This document shows, one piece after another, positions 39,401 to 50,439 of a stretch of DNA of 64,000 nucleotides (positions within the stretch are counted from its first letter, which is position 1; each line of letters begins with the position of its first letter). A program made the position numbers and the translations under genes. The DNA is from Ascidia mentula (lineage: Eukaryota > Chordata > Ascidiacea > Phlebobranchia > Ascidiidae): NCBI GenBank assembly GCA_947561715.1, contig OX387199.1, forward strand, positions 13,211,001 through 13,275,000. Reading direction: 5' to 3'. The notes under the pieces are model-generated. The model saw only the letters and a list, made by a program, of their open reading frames with translations. It searched no databases and was not told the DNA's origin.

Positions 39401-42382
39401 AACGATAGTCTCATGCAGGGTCCTGACCTTGTTAACAGTCTGGTCAGTGTGCTAACCCGCTTCCGAAAGAATCAAATTGCAATTGTTGGTGATGTGGAAG
39501 CTATGTTCCACCAAGTTAGAGTAAAGAAGAGTGATTCAAATTTACTGAGGTTTTTATGGTGGCCTGAAGGTGATCTCACAAAGAAGCCAACAGTTCACCG
39601 AATGTTAGTCCACATATTTGGAGCCACCTCATCCCCATGTATGGCTACATTCTGTTTGAAGCACACCACTGAGGAATTTGGACATGAGTTTGACAAACAT
39701 GTGTCTGAAATAGTGAAGCACAATTTTTATGTAGATGATTGTTTAGCATCTGCACCTACTGAAGAGGAAGCAATTAAGACTGTTTTCCAACTTTGTAAAT
39801 TGCTACAAAGGGGAGGTTTTCGTCTCACAAAGTGGATTTCAAACAGCCAAGCAGTTTTGGACCGGATCCCTGAAACTGAAATAGCAAAATCAATGAAAGA
39901 TATCAGCCCGAAAGAAAGTGTCAAGGAAAGAGTGCTGGGCGTGTATTGGAATGTATTTGAGGACAAGTTTGGGTTTCGAACAAGAAGCTATATTGACGAA
40001 CAAAGACTTACCAGAAGAAGACTATTGTCGGTCATTAATTCCCTATATGATCCTCTTGGTTTTGCAGCACCTGTTGTTTTAGTTGCAAAAAGAATCCAGC
40101 AAGAAGTTATTCAGTTGAAGTTGGGCTGGGATGACACAATCCCAGAATTCCTGTCCGAAAGGTGGAAAAAATGGTGTGGTCAGCTGCCTGAACTTAAGCA
40201 GCTTTTATTGCCAAGATGTTTGAACCCACCAGATTTTGGAAGAGTGATTGAACGCCAAATCCACCATTTCTGTGATGCATCTGTAAATGGTTATGGATTT
40301 GTTACTTACCTTCGACAAGAGGATGAGAATCATTGTGTATATTGTTCTTTTCTGTGTGGAAAATCTAAGGTCACTCCACCAAAAAGTGAAAGCATTCCCA
40401 GATTGGAACTTGTTGCAGCTGTTCTTGCTGTTAAAGCTGACAAGTGGTTACATGAACACTTGGACTATCCTGATTGTAGATCTACATTTTGGACTGACTC
40501 AAGTGCTGTTCTTTTTAGCATTTCAAATGAGAGAAAGCGTTTTTCCACATTTGTGGCAAATCGTTTATCAAAAATACATCAGCAAACTACCACATCCCAA
40601 TGGAGGCATGTAGGAACCAAGCAGAATCCGGCTGATGAAGCATCACGAGGAATTTCAGTGAAGAAGCTGCTTGGATCAAGTTTATGGCTCAAGGGTCCGA
40701 GATTTTTACAGAAGCATGAAAGTTCTTGGCCATGTAACCCTGCCCTTAAGGAATGTGTACCAGACGAATTTAAGCCAATTGAAGTAAAAAAGTCAATGGC
40801 AACTTGCTGTTCTACAATCAATCCTGTTGACACTTTAATAAACAGGTTTTCGTCATTGTTTAAGTTGAAGAAGGCAGTAGCCTGGATATTGCGGTACAAA
40901 CTCTACCTGCATTCGAAGAAAACTGTTCAGAAGGGAAAACTGACTGTTGAAGAGATTTTACAGGCAGAGCTGGAATTGGTGAAGTATGTCCAAAGGTCAG
41001 CGTTTCCAATTGCATTTGAAGCTCTGTCGAATTTAGGCACAGATCAAAAGGGTCGTCGCTGGTTGAAGAAGTCTAACCAAACGAAGTGCTTAAACAAGTT
41101 AAACCCGCAACTGATAAGCGGTGTCCTTCGACTTGGAGGAAGATTGGACAACGCACCCATTCCCTTTGAATCCAGACATCCCATCATCTTACCAAGTAAT
41201 CACCATTTGACAAAGCTAATTATTACGCATTACCACGAGCAAGGCGGTCATTCAGGGACTGCACATACATGGACGGCGATCCGCCAGAAGTACTGGATTG
41301 TCAAGGGTGGTGCAGCTGTCCGTCGTGCTCTCGTTCACTGTATACCTTGCCGCAAACGCAACGTGCCTCGCAGTCAGCAACTGATGGCAGATCTACCACC
41401 AGCACGCTTGAAGCCGAACGAGCCACCATTCTCGTACACCGGAATCGATTTTTTCGGTCCGTTTTTAGTGAAGCGCGGCCGTAGCGAAGTAAAGAGATAT
41501 GGCTGCATTTTTACCTGCATGACGATGCGTGCCGTGCATATCGAAGTTGCCGAAGATTTGTCAACCGACTCGTTCATAAACGCCTTGAGAAGATTTATTG
41601 CCCGAAGAGGAAAGCCAGTTGAAATTTATAGCGACAATGGAACGAATTTTGTGGGAGCAGAGCGTGTTTTACGCGAAGCCCTGGAGGAGCTGAACAAGGA
41701 GAAGCTGGAAGCTCATCTTCAACAGAAAGGAATAAAATGGGCGTTTAATCCCCCAGCAGCAAGTCACATGGGCGGCATATGGGAGAGATTAATCCGTTCC
41801 ATACGAAAAATCCTGAACTCGATGCTACACAAGTCCCCGATTATTAGTGAAGATACCCTACGTACGTTGATGGTGGAAGTTGAAAATATACTCAACTCCA
41901 GACCGTTGACGCCCGTCACGTTTAGTCCAAGCAACGACGTTCCTTTGACACCCAATCACATTCTGTTACAGAAGCCAAGCCCTATTATGGCACCTGGGCA
42001 ATTTGACGAAAAGGACAACTACACCCGCCGTCGCTGGCGCCAAGTGCAGTTCTTAGCTGACGAATTTTGGAGACGATGGACCAATGAGTACTTGCCAACC
42101 ATCGCTTTGCGGCAAAAGTGGCCAGACAGAAGAAAAAATATCGAAGTCGGCGATATTGTTCTCGTTGTTAACGAATCTATGCCCCGTCGAGGCTGGGACC
42201 TTGGTCGAGTTATAAATACCTATCCGGACAAACATGGAGTTGTCAGACAAGTCGACGTCAAAACGAAATCAAACATAATCAAAAGGCCAATTGCAAAGTT
42301 GTGCCTTGTTTTCGAGGCTAGCGGTTCCCAAGTGCATTCGACAACTAGTCGTCGACTACTAGTATTGAGCGTGGTGCTCTAA
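36467..42382 (+). CDS. BEL/Pao Gag-Pol polyprotein
   Basis: One frame of 1971 codons, the usual single-polyprotein layout of BEL/Pao. In order: an N-terminal coiled coil; a Gag-like DUF1759 region from about residue 325 (KFHGEPMDYWPFIRSF); zinc knuckles at about 548 (CLFCSQSHSFVDC) and 582 (CFNCLNPGHIAKQC); an aspartic protease at about 670 (AFLDIGSDATFC); reverse transcriptase with YVDD at about 1085 (HNFYVDDCLAS); RNase H from about 1265; an integrase zinc-binding region at about 1580-1635 and catalytic core with YSDNGTNFVGA near 1720; and the DUF5641 tail near 1855-1950. The frame appears undamaged. Confidence 0.95.
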   Translation: MPGSEGGQSFSSPISRHQVVLKKHAAPSMIQLKHDKELLNDWYKTAENAIMYKDISLVNSVSKRIEEVSTRLINTYSKLLEWVPSGERHDDFQLQLQEVIQCKKEMEARIGQFQTNFKIQVGENIDVSSSSFVTSPVAVRTFPAVQQARSARTSSSKSTHFSRSSTKTQGSTSSSVKRLEAKVRLEKAQVRSRHVEKTQQIEHEKQQLEHEKQKLEAQRQTLAAQCEIEEAEAEVKIWEAASNVSLDDGKMRSNETDIPKLFHDGLAEENEVLLLKPCKSKYTSPLDKADPANPSKAETVQPESAVVRGIMAAVGDAMSTPKTDSLKFHGEPMDYWPFIRSFEATIEKKAPSDRVKMNYLMNYCKGKAYSLIEHCTVMPPELGYAQAQSILYDNFGKPYIVSRAFVRQLTSGPNLKPDDSDGLQQFATSLRKCLLILKGLGNFSDLNTTDRLVELVLKLPYNSQNLWKRRAATILREKGEEANFQHLVEFVEEEAEVANTVFAKLLVPRKREERKPQDKPPKKSSVHTVVTKANRAPTQTRFTKSVSKCLFCSQSHSFVDCPSLKKKSVSERANWFREKYLCFNCLNPGHIAKQCKEAVTCSVEGCGRKHHALLHLPTRSASAIRNPDARNVSSSVSDVPCTGKVCCNTSKNGRSAYMSVLPVKFVANGREFESYAFLDIGSDATFCHTKLIEKLGLKGKFKRIQMDTLGRRPKMLEGIGVDLQVVSMDGNEVINIEEAMSVDHIPVSPYSYPTDEDLQSLPHLKGLEMPKVDSEEIMLLIGTDTPYAHRTLEIRTGGKKEPFAARTPLGWSLIGPSPDKGYVQANRIRTLELDQRIQRSWYQDFCEEPGDLQFPTSKEDRKVLKFMKEEVKHVDGHFVLPLPKRNSVKLPGDNLVSAQKRLLYLQRRLQKDDFLCKGYVERIQEYIDKGYAEQVPTEELQTSDPTWYLPHHPVYHPHKPDRVRVVFDCAATQKGVSLNDSLMQGPDLVNSLVSVLTRFRKNQIAIVGDVEAMFHQVRVKKSDSNLLRFLWWPEGDLTKKPTVHRMLVHIFGATSSPCMATFCLKHTTEEFGHEFDKHVSEIVKHNFYVDDCLASAPTEEEAIKTVFQLCKLLQRGGFRLTKWISNSQAVLDRIPETEIAKSMKDISPKESVKERVLGVYWNVFEDKFGFRTRSYIDEQRLTRRRLLSVINSLYDPLGFAAPVVLVAKRIQQEVIQLKLGWDDTIPEFLSERWKKWCGQLPELKQLLLPRCLNPPDFGRVIERQIHHFCDASVNGYGFVTYLRQEDENHCVYCSFLCGKSKVTPPKSESIPRLELVAAVLAVKADKWLHEHLDYPDCRSTFWTDSSAVLFSISNERKRFSTFVANRLSKIHQQTTTSQWRHVGTKQNPADEASRGISVKKLLGSSLWLKGPRFLQKHESSWPCNPALKECVPDEFKPIEVKKSMATCCSTINPVDTLINRFSSLFKLKKAVAWILRYKLYLHSKKTVQKGKLTVEEILQAELELVKYVQRSAFPIAFEALSNLGTDQKGRRWLKKSNQTKCLNKLNPQLISGVLRLGGRLDNAPIPFESRHPIILPSNHHLTKLIITHYHEQGGHSGTAHTWTAIRQKYWIVKGGAAVRRALVHCIPCRKRNVPRSQQLMADLPPARLKPNEPPFSYTGIDFFGPFLVKRGRSEVKRYGCIFTCMTMRAVHIEVAEDLSTDSFINALRRFIARRGKPVEIYSDNGTNFVGAERVLREALEELNKEKLEAHLQQKGIKWAFNPPAASHMGGIWERLIRSIRKILNSMLHKSPIISEDTLRTLMVEVENILNSRPLTPVTFSPSNDVPLTPNHILLQKPSPIMAPGQFDEKDNYTRRRWRQVQFLADEFWRRWTNEYLPTIALRQKWPDRRKNIEVGDIVLVVNESMPRRGWDLGRVINTYPDKHGVVRQVDVKTKSNIIKRPIAKLCLVFEASGSQVHSTTSRRLLVLSVVL

Positions 42383-42579
42383 ATTGAAGGAAGACATGAA
42401 GAAATGAACGCTATGCTGTTGAGCTAACACCCACGCATGTTTATTCATACAGACTTTGCTGCAACTAGCCAATTGAAATTGGCAAATTTTTCGTCTCCGT
42501 AACTTGTGTGATTTACGATGTTATTTTTGTTTGTGAATTGGAAATGTACTCTTCTGAGCCGTACATTTGTGGGGGAGGA

Positions 42580-43250
42580 TGTTACATCGTAAATCTACTG
42601 TCTCCCCAAATGGTAAATTTCTGTATAAATAGCGCCTCCACGTGGAGAAATTCTCCCCTCGTGTTCGGCAAGTTTGCTGACAACTGTAGTTAGTTTCGTG
42701 GGTCTACGAATCTTGTGTTATTTGTTTTGCAGGAAATTTAAGTTAATTATTCTTAACAAGTTAAGTAACCTGTTTTTATTGCTGTGAACATCAAGTCTCA
42801 CAGTAATTAGTGACCCAGTTGTTTTCGGTAAGTGTTGTTTTATTTGCATGTGTGTTTATGTCAATAGCCATTGTCTTGAATTGTCAAACCTGGTTTAAAG
42901 TGTACTTTGTTTGTTACTTGCAGTTCGACTTGAATGCTCGTTGAAAATTAACTGTTTAAAGTCCTGGTCAAAACGTTTCGGTAAGAATGTTTTATCTTTG
43001 AAACCGGCATTTTTCTATCGTACTCATGGCCCAATATTTCATTTAGAAAACCGTCCGCCTAATCCCGTGAAGTACATCTCGCTAATTGAAGCCAACAAGG
43101 GCTTTGTTAATACAATAAACTGTTGGAATTTTGTTGGATATTAGTGGGAAGAAGCCTGTAGTTGGGACCTGGCAGGCGCGTTTTTGAATCTACGTAGAAG
43201 CACCAGAGTGGACGTCTGTGCCCACCAGGAGCACTGAAGTAGGCGTTACA
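42580..43250 (+). repeat. BEL/Pao 3' LTR
   Basis: Same length (671 bp) and, as far as I can compare, the same sequence as 35742-36412. It is followed directly by the target duplication GAGGG at 43251-43255, after which the interrupted Gypsy fossil resumes. Confidence 0.97.
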
Positions 43251-45610
43251 GAGGGTATTGCCAAAGGTAGTAAAGTCGACAATATCTTTAAAATGCCCCC
43301 ACCAGAAACAGTGTCGACCCTTAGATCTTTTTTGGGTGCTGTTCAGTTTTACAGCAAGTTTCTACCCCCGGAGTTTTCAACAGTCGCAGAACCGTTGTAC
43401 AGGCTAACGAACAAGGCAGTTACTTGAAGGTGGCAAAAGAAAGAACAGGAGGTTTTCAAGCAATTGAAAGATCTTCTTTCTTTAGACAATATTCTTACAC
43501 AAATATTGATCCAAGCCTTCCGATTGGAATAGCATGTGATGCATCCAGTGTAGGAATTGGTGCAGTTTTATTTCATCGTTTCGCGGATGGAAGTGAAATG
43601 CCCATCGCAAATATTTCAAAAACACTTACTGAATGCCAGAGGAGGTACAGCCAGATCCAAACGGAAGCTTTAGCAATTGTGTTTGCTATTCGCAAGTTTT
43701 TTCAGTTTCTTTTCGGCCGAAAATTTATTTTGGTGACTGACCACAAACCTTTGTTGTCGATTTTCGGACCGACGAAAGCTGTTCCAACGCTCGCAGCAAA
43801 TCGTTTGGCAAGATGGGCGCTGCTACTCCATTTCTCTTATGATATTGAGTACAGAAAAACTTCCGACATTAACAATGCTGACGCTCTTACACGTCTTCCA
43901 GCTGGAAAGGATCTTACATTTGATTAGGAGAAAACTGCCGTTGATACGGACACGGTATGTGCGATTACTACGTAGAGTAATCAAGTGAAGCCCGCGGACG
44001 CGACTGCTATTATGAAAGAAACGGAGACCGGATTCTTTCCGAGGTCATGAGGTATACTCAAGAAGGTTGGCCAAATACACGTTTCGACAAGGAAAGTTCG
44101 CTCAGTTGTAACAGTCAGATTGCGAACTCCCTTAGCACCAGTCATGGTTGCTTACTGTAACGGCTGCAGAGTTGTGATACCTGCAAAACTTCAACGTGAA
44201 GTTCTCAAGTTGTTGCATCAAAGTCACTTGGGAATGCAAAAGATGAAGGACCTATGTGGGTATTAAATTGGAGAAATCCTGTTTTCAAGGCCCTCAGCTG
44301 TAATGCATCTAGCGACTGTTCCGCTTGTTTCCCAATGACCGTTGATGGGTCTTGTGACTTACATAGGGACCTAAAATTCTTCAAAGTTGAAAAAAAAAAA
44401 TTTGCTACTGGATGAGACTGTACAGAGCAAGGACTTGTTGGGCCTCCTGGAAGATTATATGACCAACAGGGGGGTATAAACAGCCCTGGGGGTTGGGCTT
44501 TGACACTTTTTCAGCAACTAAATTGCCATTGCATTAGAGAAGAGTTGGAACTTACAAAAAATGCAAATGAGTGGGTAGTTAAACGAATTATTTTTCTGCA
44601 AAATCCAGTTCCATTTTCTGTTGCTTTTTTTACCAAAATACTGAGTAACCAGGGGGGCAAATGGCCCTAGGAGGGTGGCTAAACCATTTTTTCGGAGACT
44701 AATATTGATCAAAATTTGTAGTTATGAGATGGATCTTTCATAAAATCACGAATGATTGGACACTTAAACGATTCATTTTTCCACAAATACAGCCTGATTT
44801 TTTTGCTCCATTTTCAACATAATTTTCAGCAGCACCCACCAGCAAGTTACTACCTAATTGAAATAGCCCAAAACCCAACTAAAACTGCCCCAAACACTCT
44901 AAAATTCGCCATGACAACAGCACGCACATGCAAAAGTTGCCGAATAAATTCGGCCGAATAAACCGAAACTAATTTTGGTATCGATCTCTTCAAACACAAT
45001 AAATTTAAACAAAACATGTGCTGGATTGGATCTAATGCTATGATACAGCCCTTTGCACTTAAAAAAAGAACTTCGACTGCTGTACAAGCTGCTTAAAGTT
45101 GATTTTCATCATTTCGGTGACAATAAACAAATAAAACGAACACACGGGTGCAGTTTAAACAATGATTCCAATCGTAACATGCAGTAAAAAAGTTTCGGTT
45201 TCGGCCGAATTTTGCAAAAATATTCGGCCGAAACCAAATAATTATAAAAACCTTAGTTTCGGCCAAATAAATTCGGCAAACCGAACTTTCGGTGCATCCC
45301 TAGTAATTATGGAAATCGACGGCAGCCGGTCTGTTACAGTGAAAGTGATGCCAAGCGGACAGGTATGGCGTCGCCACATTGAGCAATTGCGTCCACGGCA
45401 CGCTTTGGAAAAAGACGAAGATCCCGGAGAACTTCCAACATCGATACGTGCCGACAATAATGTTGAATATGAGCATGCAGGCAGTGGGGAATCTCGTTAA
45501 CAAAACGAGGGTTCTCAATTTATATCCAGCACAGATACACCCGAGTATGGCCTGAGTAATCCACGAAGGTCCTCTAGGCGTCGTAAACCGCCGCAGCAAT
45601 TTAGTTGTTA
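43251..45610 (+). mobile_element. Gypsy-type LTR retroelement fossil, 3' part
   Basis: Resumes in the reverse transcriptase / RNase H region (SFLGAVQFYSKFL and IACDASSVGIGAVLFHR up to about 43930), then integrase remnants near 44150-44260 and a C-terminal integrase tail near 45300-45600 (SGQVWRRHIEQLRPRH). The interval from about 44300 to 45300 is foreign repeat sequence inserted between integrase pieces. Broken in several places; older than the BEL/Pao element inside it. No 3' LTR was recognised. Confidence 0.8.
44290..45302. repeat. Non-coding repeat insertion within the Gypsy fossil
   Basis: Holds two diverged copies of a roughly 190-bp unit (about 44465-44650 and 44650-44840, each starting AGGGGGG/CAGGGGGG and containing TTTTTCNG..AACTAAAT-like text). 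An AT-rich tail with repeated TTCGGCCGAA motifs follows, ending in TTTCGGTGCATCCCTAG near 45302. In complement that end (CTAGGGATGCACCGAAA) looks like the terminus of a common hAT family. I could not find the matching left end. Confidence 0.5.
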
Positions 45611-47231
45611 AAATTGCGTGTTTTTTTTGTGTATTTCGCGGTTTTGTGTTTTCTTTGGGAGGTGTTGTGCTACGCAACAGAACACTAATTTCGCACTCTG
45701 TGTTTATTTCGTACCCTGCGTTAAACTGCATTCGCAGAATTCCATTGCCGGAATGTTAATTGAATTTCCTGCTATAAAGGTAGGTCTTACTATACTTACA
45801 TTCATTCTATTATTTTGTGCTATTCGAAAATACAACACATGGAATATATCAACACGACTACTTTTGCCGTCTACAGCCTCTTGACCTTTTTTGGCTGTGC
45901 CAACTGGCCAATCCCTAAACGAAAATGGAGCAAGGACTTTAATCCATATGAGGCAACAAAATGCAGGCAGTGAGAGGTGGTTTAAACAAAGTATTTTTTA
46001 AGGTTTCCAATTATGACAAGCCGACTTCGCTACAGCTGCAAGGGTTGGGAGCCATTGAATCAAGTGTTGCGTCATAATTACATTTTGCTTGTTTCATCAT
46101 GACTTCCTGTCCTGTGAACGAAATCCATACTCGCTTGTATAAAAGATACGGGCGTTGGAATTGTGAAATATGTGAATTGTACCATTCTTTCTTCCTAACC
46201 AGAAAATGGTTTTGTTGCCAAAATCTCCTTGTTCAAAAGGACTGTTGAGGGTACCAAAGCACCCCTTCCACTAAGAAAGGGCTGAATTCTAAAGAATAAC
46301 CATCTTTCCGTTAATCAGATTATTGTATTCTTGTTCATGTTATTGGATGTGACACGGGGAGTATTAAGTATCGGGTGGTGCAACTTCACAAACGACAGTC
46401 TATCTTGGATACTTTGATAAATTTCTATATACGCACCGTCTTTTTCAAATCTGTGCCGAGCATCTCCTGAAGCAGTCTAACGTAGACCTAATATGTGAAT
46501 CTATGACAGTCTGCTTGATGGCTATAAACGGAAGCCAGGCTCTAACGCCCAAGTTCGGGCAGTCTGAGAACAATGGGTTTTTGGAGGTAGAACCGCAATA
46601 AAATCACACTTGACTGTTTGCGGCATGTTTTTGTCGAAAGGGTTTGTTTCCTTGAGTTGGTGGCTCAACGCCACCAGGAAACATCCGAAAAACAGCTTGT
46701 GGTGCTAAAATGTGATCGGACTTGTTTGCTGATGCCTGTAACAAACTTTCCAACCAACATATGTTAGGAACAAAAAAAATAATAAAACAGTACACTTTGA
46801 ATTGCAAGTTTGATTGACAAACTGCACAAAAGCCGATGTCCGCATATCATCAAATTTAGGGCGCTATGTGATGATGCTGAAGAACCACCGACAGGTCGGC
46901 GTGCTTGATCCACATATCACTGCGAACGACAACGTTCAGGGGAAAACGCAGCAGTCACTTGTTAGTTTAAGATACAGATGGAAATTAAAATACTACACTA
47001 AATTACCGTTAACGTTCGCACAGATTTCTACGTTCCGCAAACTTTTATTTACATATCCAGAATGCCGATCCGTCTGTGATGTGGTTCTTTGGCATCTTAG
47101 AGCTCATCCGATTTTGTGAGCTATTTCCAGTCGCGCGGTACTTGCGAACGTACAGATAACGTGTTTGCTGTGCTTTGTGAAGTTGCAAAAAATTTTTCTG
47201 CAGTTCATTGGTGAACTGTTTCTTTTCAAAC
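45611..47231. other. Intergenic region before Sm D1
   Basis: About 1.6 kb between the Gypsy fossil and the Sm D1 start. No coding exon was recognised. The stretch TAACGTTCGCACAGATTTCTACGTT near 47010 recurs in similar form near 51050, so part of it is repeat-derived. The Sm D1 promoter and 5' UTR should lie in the last few hundred bases. Confidence 0.45.
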
Positions 47232-48441
47232 ATGAAGTTAGCTAGGTAAGTTTTGTTTTAATTTATTTAGTTGTAATATAACAATTGACTCTGATGTTAT
47301 TATTGTTGTACTTCGGCCGTTTGCCACATACTTACATTACAGGACGATTTTGTTTTAAATTTTTGCGTTGCTTTTACATTACTCGCTTGACTGTGTGTTA
47401 TCATACTCCCATGAAAAAATAAGCCACAAAACTAGTGTTACCTTATTTTTCTAAGTAAACCGAAGTAAATAATACCAATACCCTATTAGTGAACAAATGC
47501 AAGTCTATTGCTGAAAGTTTGAAGTTAAGAAAATGTTTTGGCTGAATTTTGAACTAATGTTATTCCAACCATTTAAGTTTCATTGCTTGTGCAACAATGT
47601 TATAAAAGCATTTGTTTGATATAGGCCTACCTAATTAAGAAGAAACTTTGGGATATACAGCAAAAATCCAACGGTCCCTCTAAAAACCCATCATAGGCAT
47701 TGTAGGCATTAAACACTATTTTTGTGCTTTAGATTTTTGATGAAGCTCAGCCATGAAACTGTTACAATTGAACTCAAAAATGGAACCCAGGTTCATGGGA
47801 CAATAACAGGTGAAATTTAAATTATTAGTACATATGTGTGTTTATTTCGCTTGTATAAATAATACTCACTTTCTATTTAGGGGTGGACATTTGTATGAAC
47901 ACACATCTCAAGTCAGTAAAGATGACAGTTAAAAATAGAGAACCTGTAAACCTTGACACACTGAGTATCCGTGGTAACAATATTCGCTACTACATTTTGC
48001 CAGACAGTCTTCCTTTAGACACACTTCTTGTGGATGAGGGACCAAAGGTTCCAAAAGGTGGTTTCAGGGATCGTGGCAGAGGTAAACTTGATAAAATGTA
48101 TTTTCATTAATAACTGCAAACTAAATTTGTAATAGTCACTGGTTAGTCGTAGAATTTCTTTTGTGGAAACCAATGGTGCGTTGATCCCAGGACAAAATAC
48201 TGTTGATGGCAAAATACAATCTATATGTTAATGAGTAGTTCTAACAGCAAACTCATGACAGTTTATGTTATTTTTTGTGGTATTTTGTGTTACCACTTTG
48301 TCTTTGGTTTTCTGTGGCAGCAATTGTGTTCTGCAAATATAAATCTTCTAAAAATAATTTTTTTTTGCAGGTCGTGGCAGAGGAAGAGGTCGTGGAAGGG
48401 GCAGAGGTCGTGGTCGTGGTGGTCCACCAAGAAGATTTTAA
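47232..48441 (+). CDS. SNRPD1: Small nuclear ribonucleoprotein Sm D1
   Basis: Core Sm-ring subunit of the U1, U2, U4 and U5 spliceosomal snRNPs; binds the Sm site of snRNA and works in the nucleus after cytoplasmic assembly. Exons: 47232-47245, 47733-47809, 47881-48081, 48371-48441 (363 nt, 120 aa; human 119). The protein opens [20 protein letters not shown], has the Sm1 motif through [18 protein letters not shown] and the Sm2 motif [20 protein letters not shown], and ends in an RG-repeat tail followed by PPRRF. The RG tail is the expected substrate of PRMT5-type symmetric arginine methylation. The first coding exon is only 14 nt, ending in a good GTAAGT donor. The linker GGFRDRGR differs from vertebrates. 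Confidence 0.98.
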
Positions 48442-48999
48442 TTTTTGTTTGTTGCTGGGATAAGTTTTTGTCCAGTTAACACATTTTGAGTTATTTGTAA
48501 CAAATGGCTGTTAAGAAACCAAAGGAAATTCGCAACAACCACTCCATGTTAAAGACTTGAAGGAACGTATTTTTGTGTATATGTACCCTTTAGGTATAAC
48601 GTCGAGTGTTTCTGTGACAAATACAACACGTTTCTCAAATACTGCAACAAAATTGTCTGGTGTTGAAAGTTTTAATGAATTACAAATGATCTAAAAAGTG
48701 ATTAATGCAGAAGGCAGTAATCTTCAGTGGTTCTACAAGACTTGTTAGAAAAGGCAGCATAATGTAGTTTCGTCGTTTAAAGTGTTGAGAAGAATGAATG
48801 AAAGTAAACCGTTACGGCGTTCCAGTAATAATTCGATCGGTGTGTCCTAAATAGTTCTAAGAAACTTCAATTTAGTGAATTGATTCACCTAGTAAAAAAT
48901 CTCTCCTTTTTCGTACAAATTTAATCGTCCGCTGGTGTTGAGTCGATATCTGTTCTTTAAACCAAAGGTTATGAACAAAAGGCAGGTAATTTTGTGTTA

Positions 49000-49260
49000 C
49001 ACTGTGAATTTCGACTTGTCATAATTCGTATTGTTTTAATATTTTTTTAAACTTGGTCTTTCGAAACCGCTTTGTACTCTTTCACATTTACACTCCGTCT
49101 TTTTGACGCCTTCGCTAGTTATCTCGCTTGCGTTACGTCTTTCAACTTGCGCTAAACCCAGCAATTATGTTTTTGTTACTGTCTCGTCTTTAATATCGCC
49201 CTATATGTTTGCAACTCTTTCCACAACTTACCAGATCGAAAGTTTTGGTCTCGCAAATCA
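49000..49260 (+). repeat. Dispersed repeat family, copy 2
   Basis: Aligns with 50440-50700 in the same direction and with 33480-33930 in the opposite one: AAACTTGGTCTTTCGAAACC, TTACACTCCGTCTTT, CGCTAGTTATCTCGCTTGCG and TTCCACAACTTACCAGATC. Shorter than the other two copies. Confidence 0.75.
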
Positions 49261-49890
49261 TAATTATTGGTCTCACACAAGAGCGGATATCCCGGGGGGG
49301 CCAAGGGACTTGTTCCCTAATATTCTGGTTGGTGGGACATAACATGATTTGTCCCCAAAAATATATGATATTCAATGTTTGCTGTTTTAACTCCCTCGAA
49401 TATTAAATGTCACTTTACGGTGAAGTCGTCATTGCTTTCGTTTATTGTTGTGACACAGATAGCAGATTAATATTGTGTTTGTATGCTCAGTTATAGCCGG
49501 AGATCTGTGCTACTTCGATGCAAAGAAGAAGCGAATGATTCGCCCGGGATGGAACACGCAATAAGACATTCACCGAGATGTGAATTTTTGCTGAGACGTA
49601 AGGATTTCGCAATGAGTAATTAACGCAAGCATAAAACTCGATTTGTTCGAAGTGCGAACTTGTGTTGATCTCGGCGTGATTGAGAGAGAGAGAGAACTAT
49701 TAACAATACGTACCCTCCTTTCACAGGGTTGCAAAACAGTAGATTACTCGACTCAATGCTCTCAGCTCTGATCTTGCACTTGGTTCAACTTAGCCTCATC
49801 CTATTGCGGATTGAGCCTTGTGAGGATTTATCCTCTTTCGTCCTCATCCTCTAATTACCCGTTGAGCAAGATTTGTGAGTATCACTACTA

Positions 49891-50138
49891 ACGGAATACA
49901 AAAATAAAATGCTGAAAAATAAATGCTAAAAACTGGCCGAACAAATGGGCTACTGGTGGTAACCTCCAAGACACTATGTCTGGTAGCAATGTTTGGTGGC
50001 CTACTTGCGTGGTGTCGCCGCAGCTGCATGTAGATAAAAACGTTGGGCCCAACGTCTTAGAGGTTACCACCAGTAGCCCATTTGTTCGGCCAGTTTTTAG
50101 CATTTATTTTTCAGCATTTTATTATTTTTGTTTTCCGT
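49891..50138. repeat. Near-perfect 82-bp inverted repeat (hairpin element)
   Basis: Arms at 49891-49972 and 50054-50138 are reverse complements over about 82 bp with one substitution at each of two sites and one 3-bp indel. They share ACTGGCCGAACAAATGGGCT and AATAAATGCTAAAAACTGG. The spacer of about 80 bp contains the perfect palindrome CGTTGGGCCCAACG (50041-50054). No clear target duplication. Such arms would form a long stem in single-stranded DNA or RNA; most simply a fold-back miniature element. Confidence 0.95.
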
Positions 50139-50439
50139 TTTATTTTAGAACTGGAGATGCTTATTTTTAGCGAAACATGTATTCTTAACAATAATGCGTT
50201 TGACACAAGGTTATTTTATATTGTAATTCTGCAAACGTGAAGTTTCCACCTGTGTCACGCACAACAAGTGGCGTGAGAAAAGGTCGATTTCGGAATGAAA
50301 ATATTGAATGTTATATGTAATGACGTCATAAATTTACATGATGATCGTGAAAGATTAAATCTGTAGCGACACAGCACAATTCCATTATAATTGTAATGTC
50401 GTTGTTCGTGCACCAAATTTGCCTGCTGTGTTGCTTGTT

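Larger units (their letters stand above)
35742..43250 (+). mobile_element. BEL/Pao LTR retrotransposon, looks whole and young
   Basis: A 7.5-kb element nested in the Gypsy fossil. It has two 671-bp LTRs that look identical, a 5-bp target duplication GAGGG (35737-35741 and 43251-43255), a purine-rich tract (GGGGGAGGA) immediately before the 3' LTR and one uninterrupted reading frame. These signs point to recent insertion. I could not assign the primer-binding tRNA from the sequence after the 5' LTR. Confidence 0.96.

Noticed and set aside
46604-47233. Frames before Sm D1 as possible upstream coding exons
   Set aside because: No similarity, and the Sm D1 protein is complete from the ATG at 47232.
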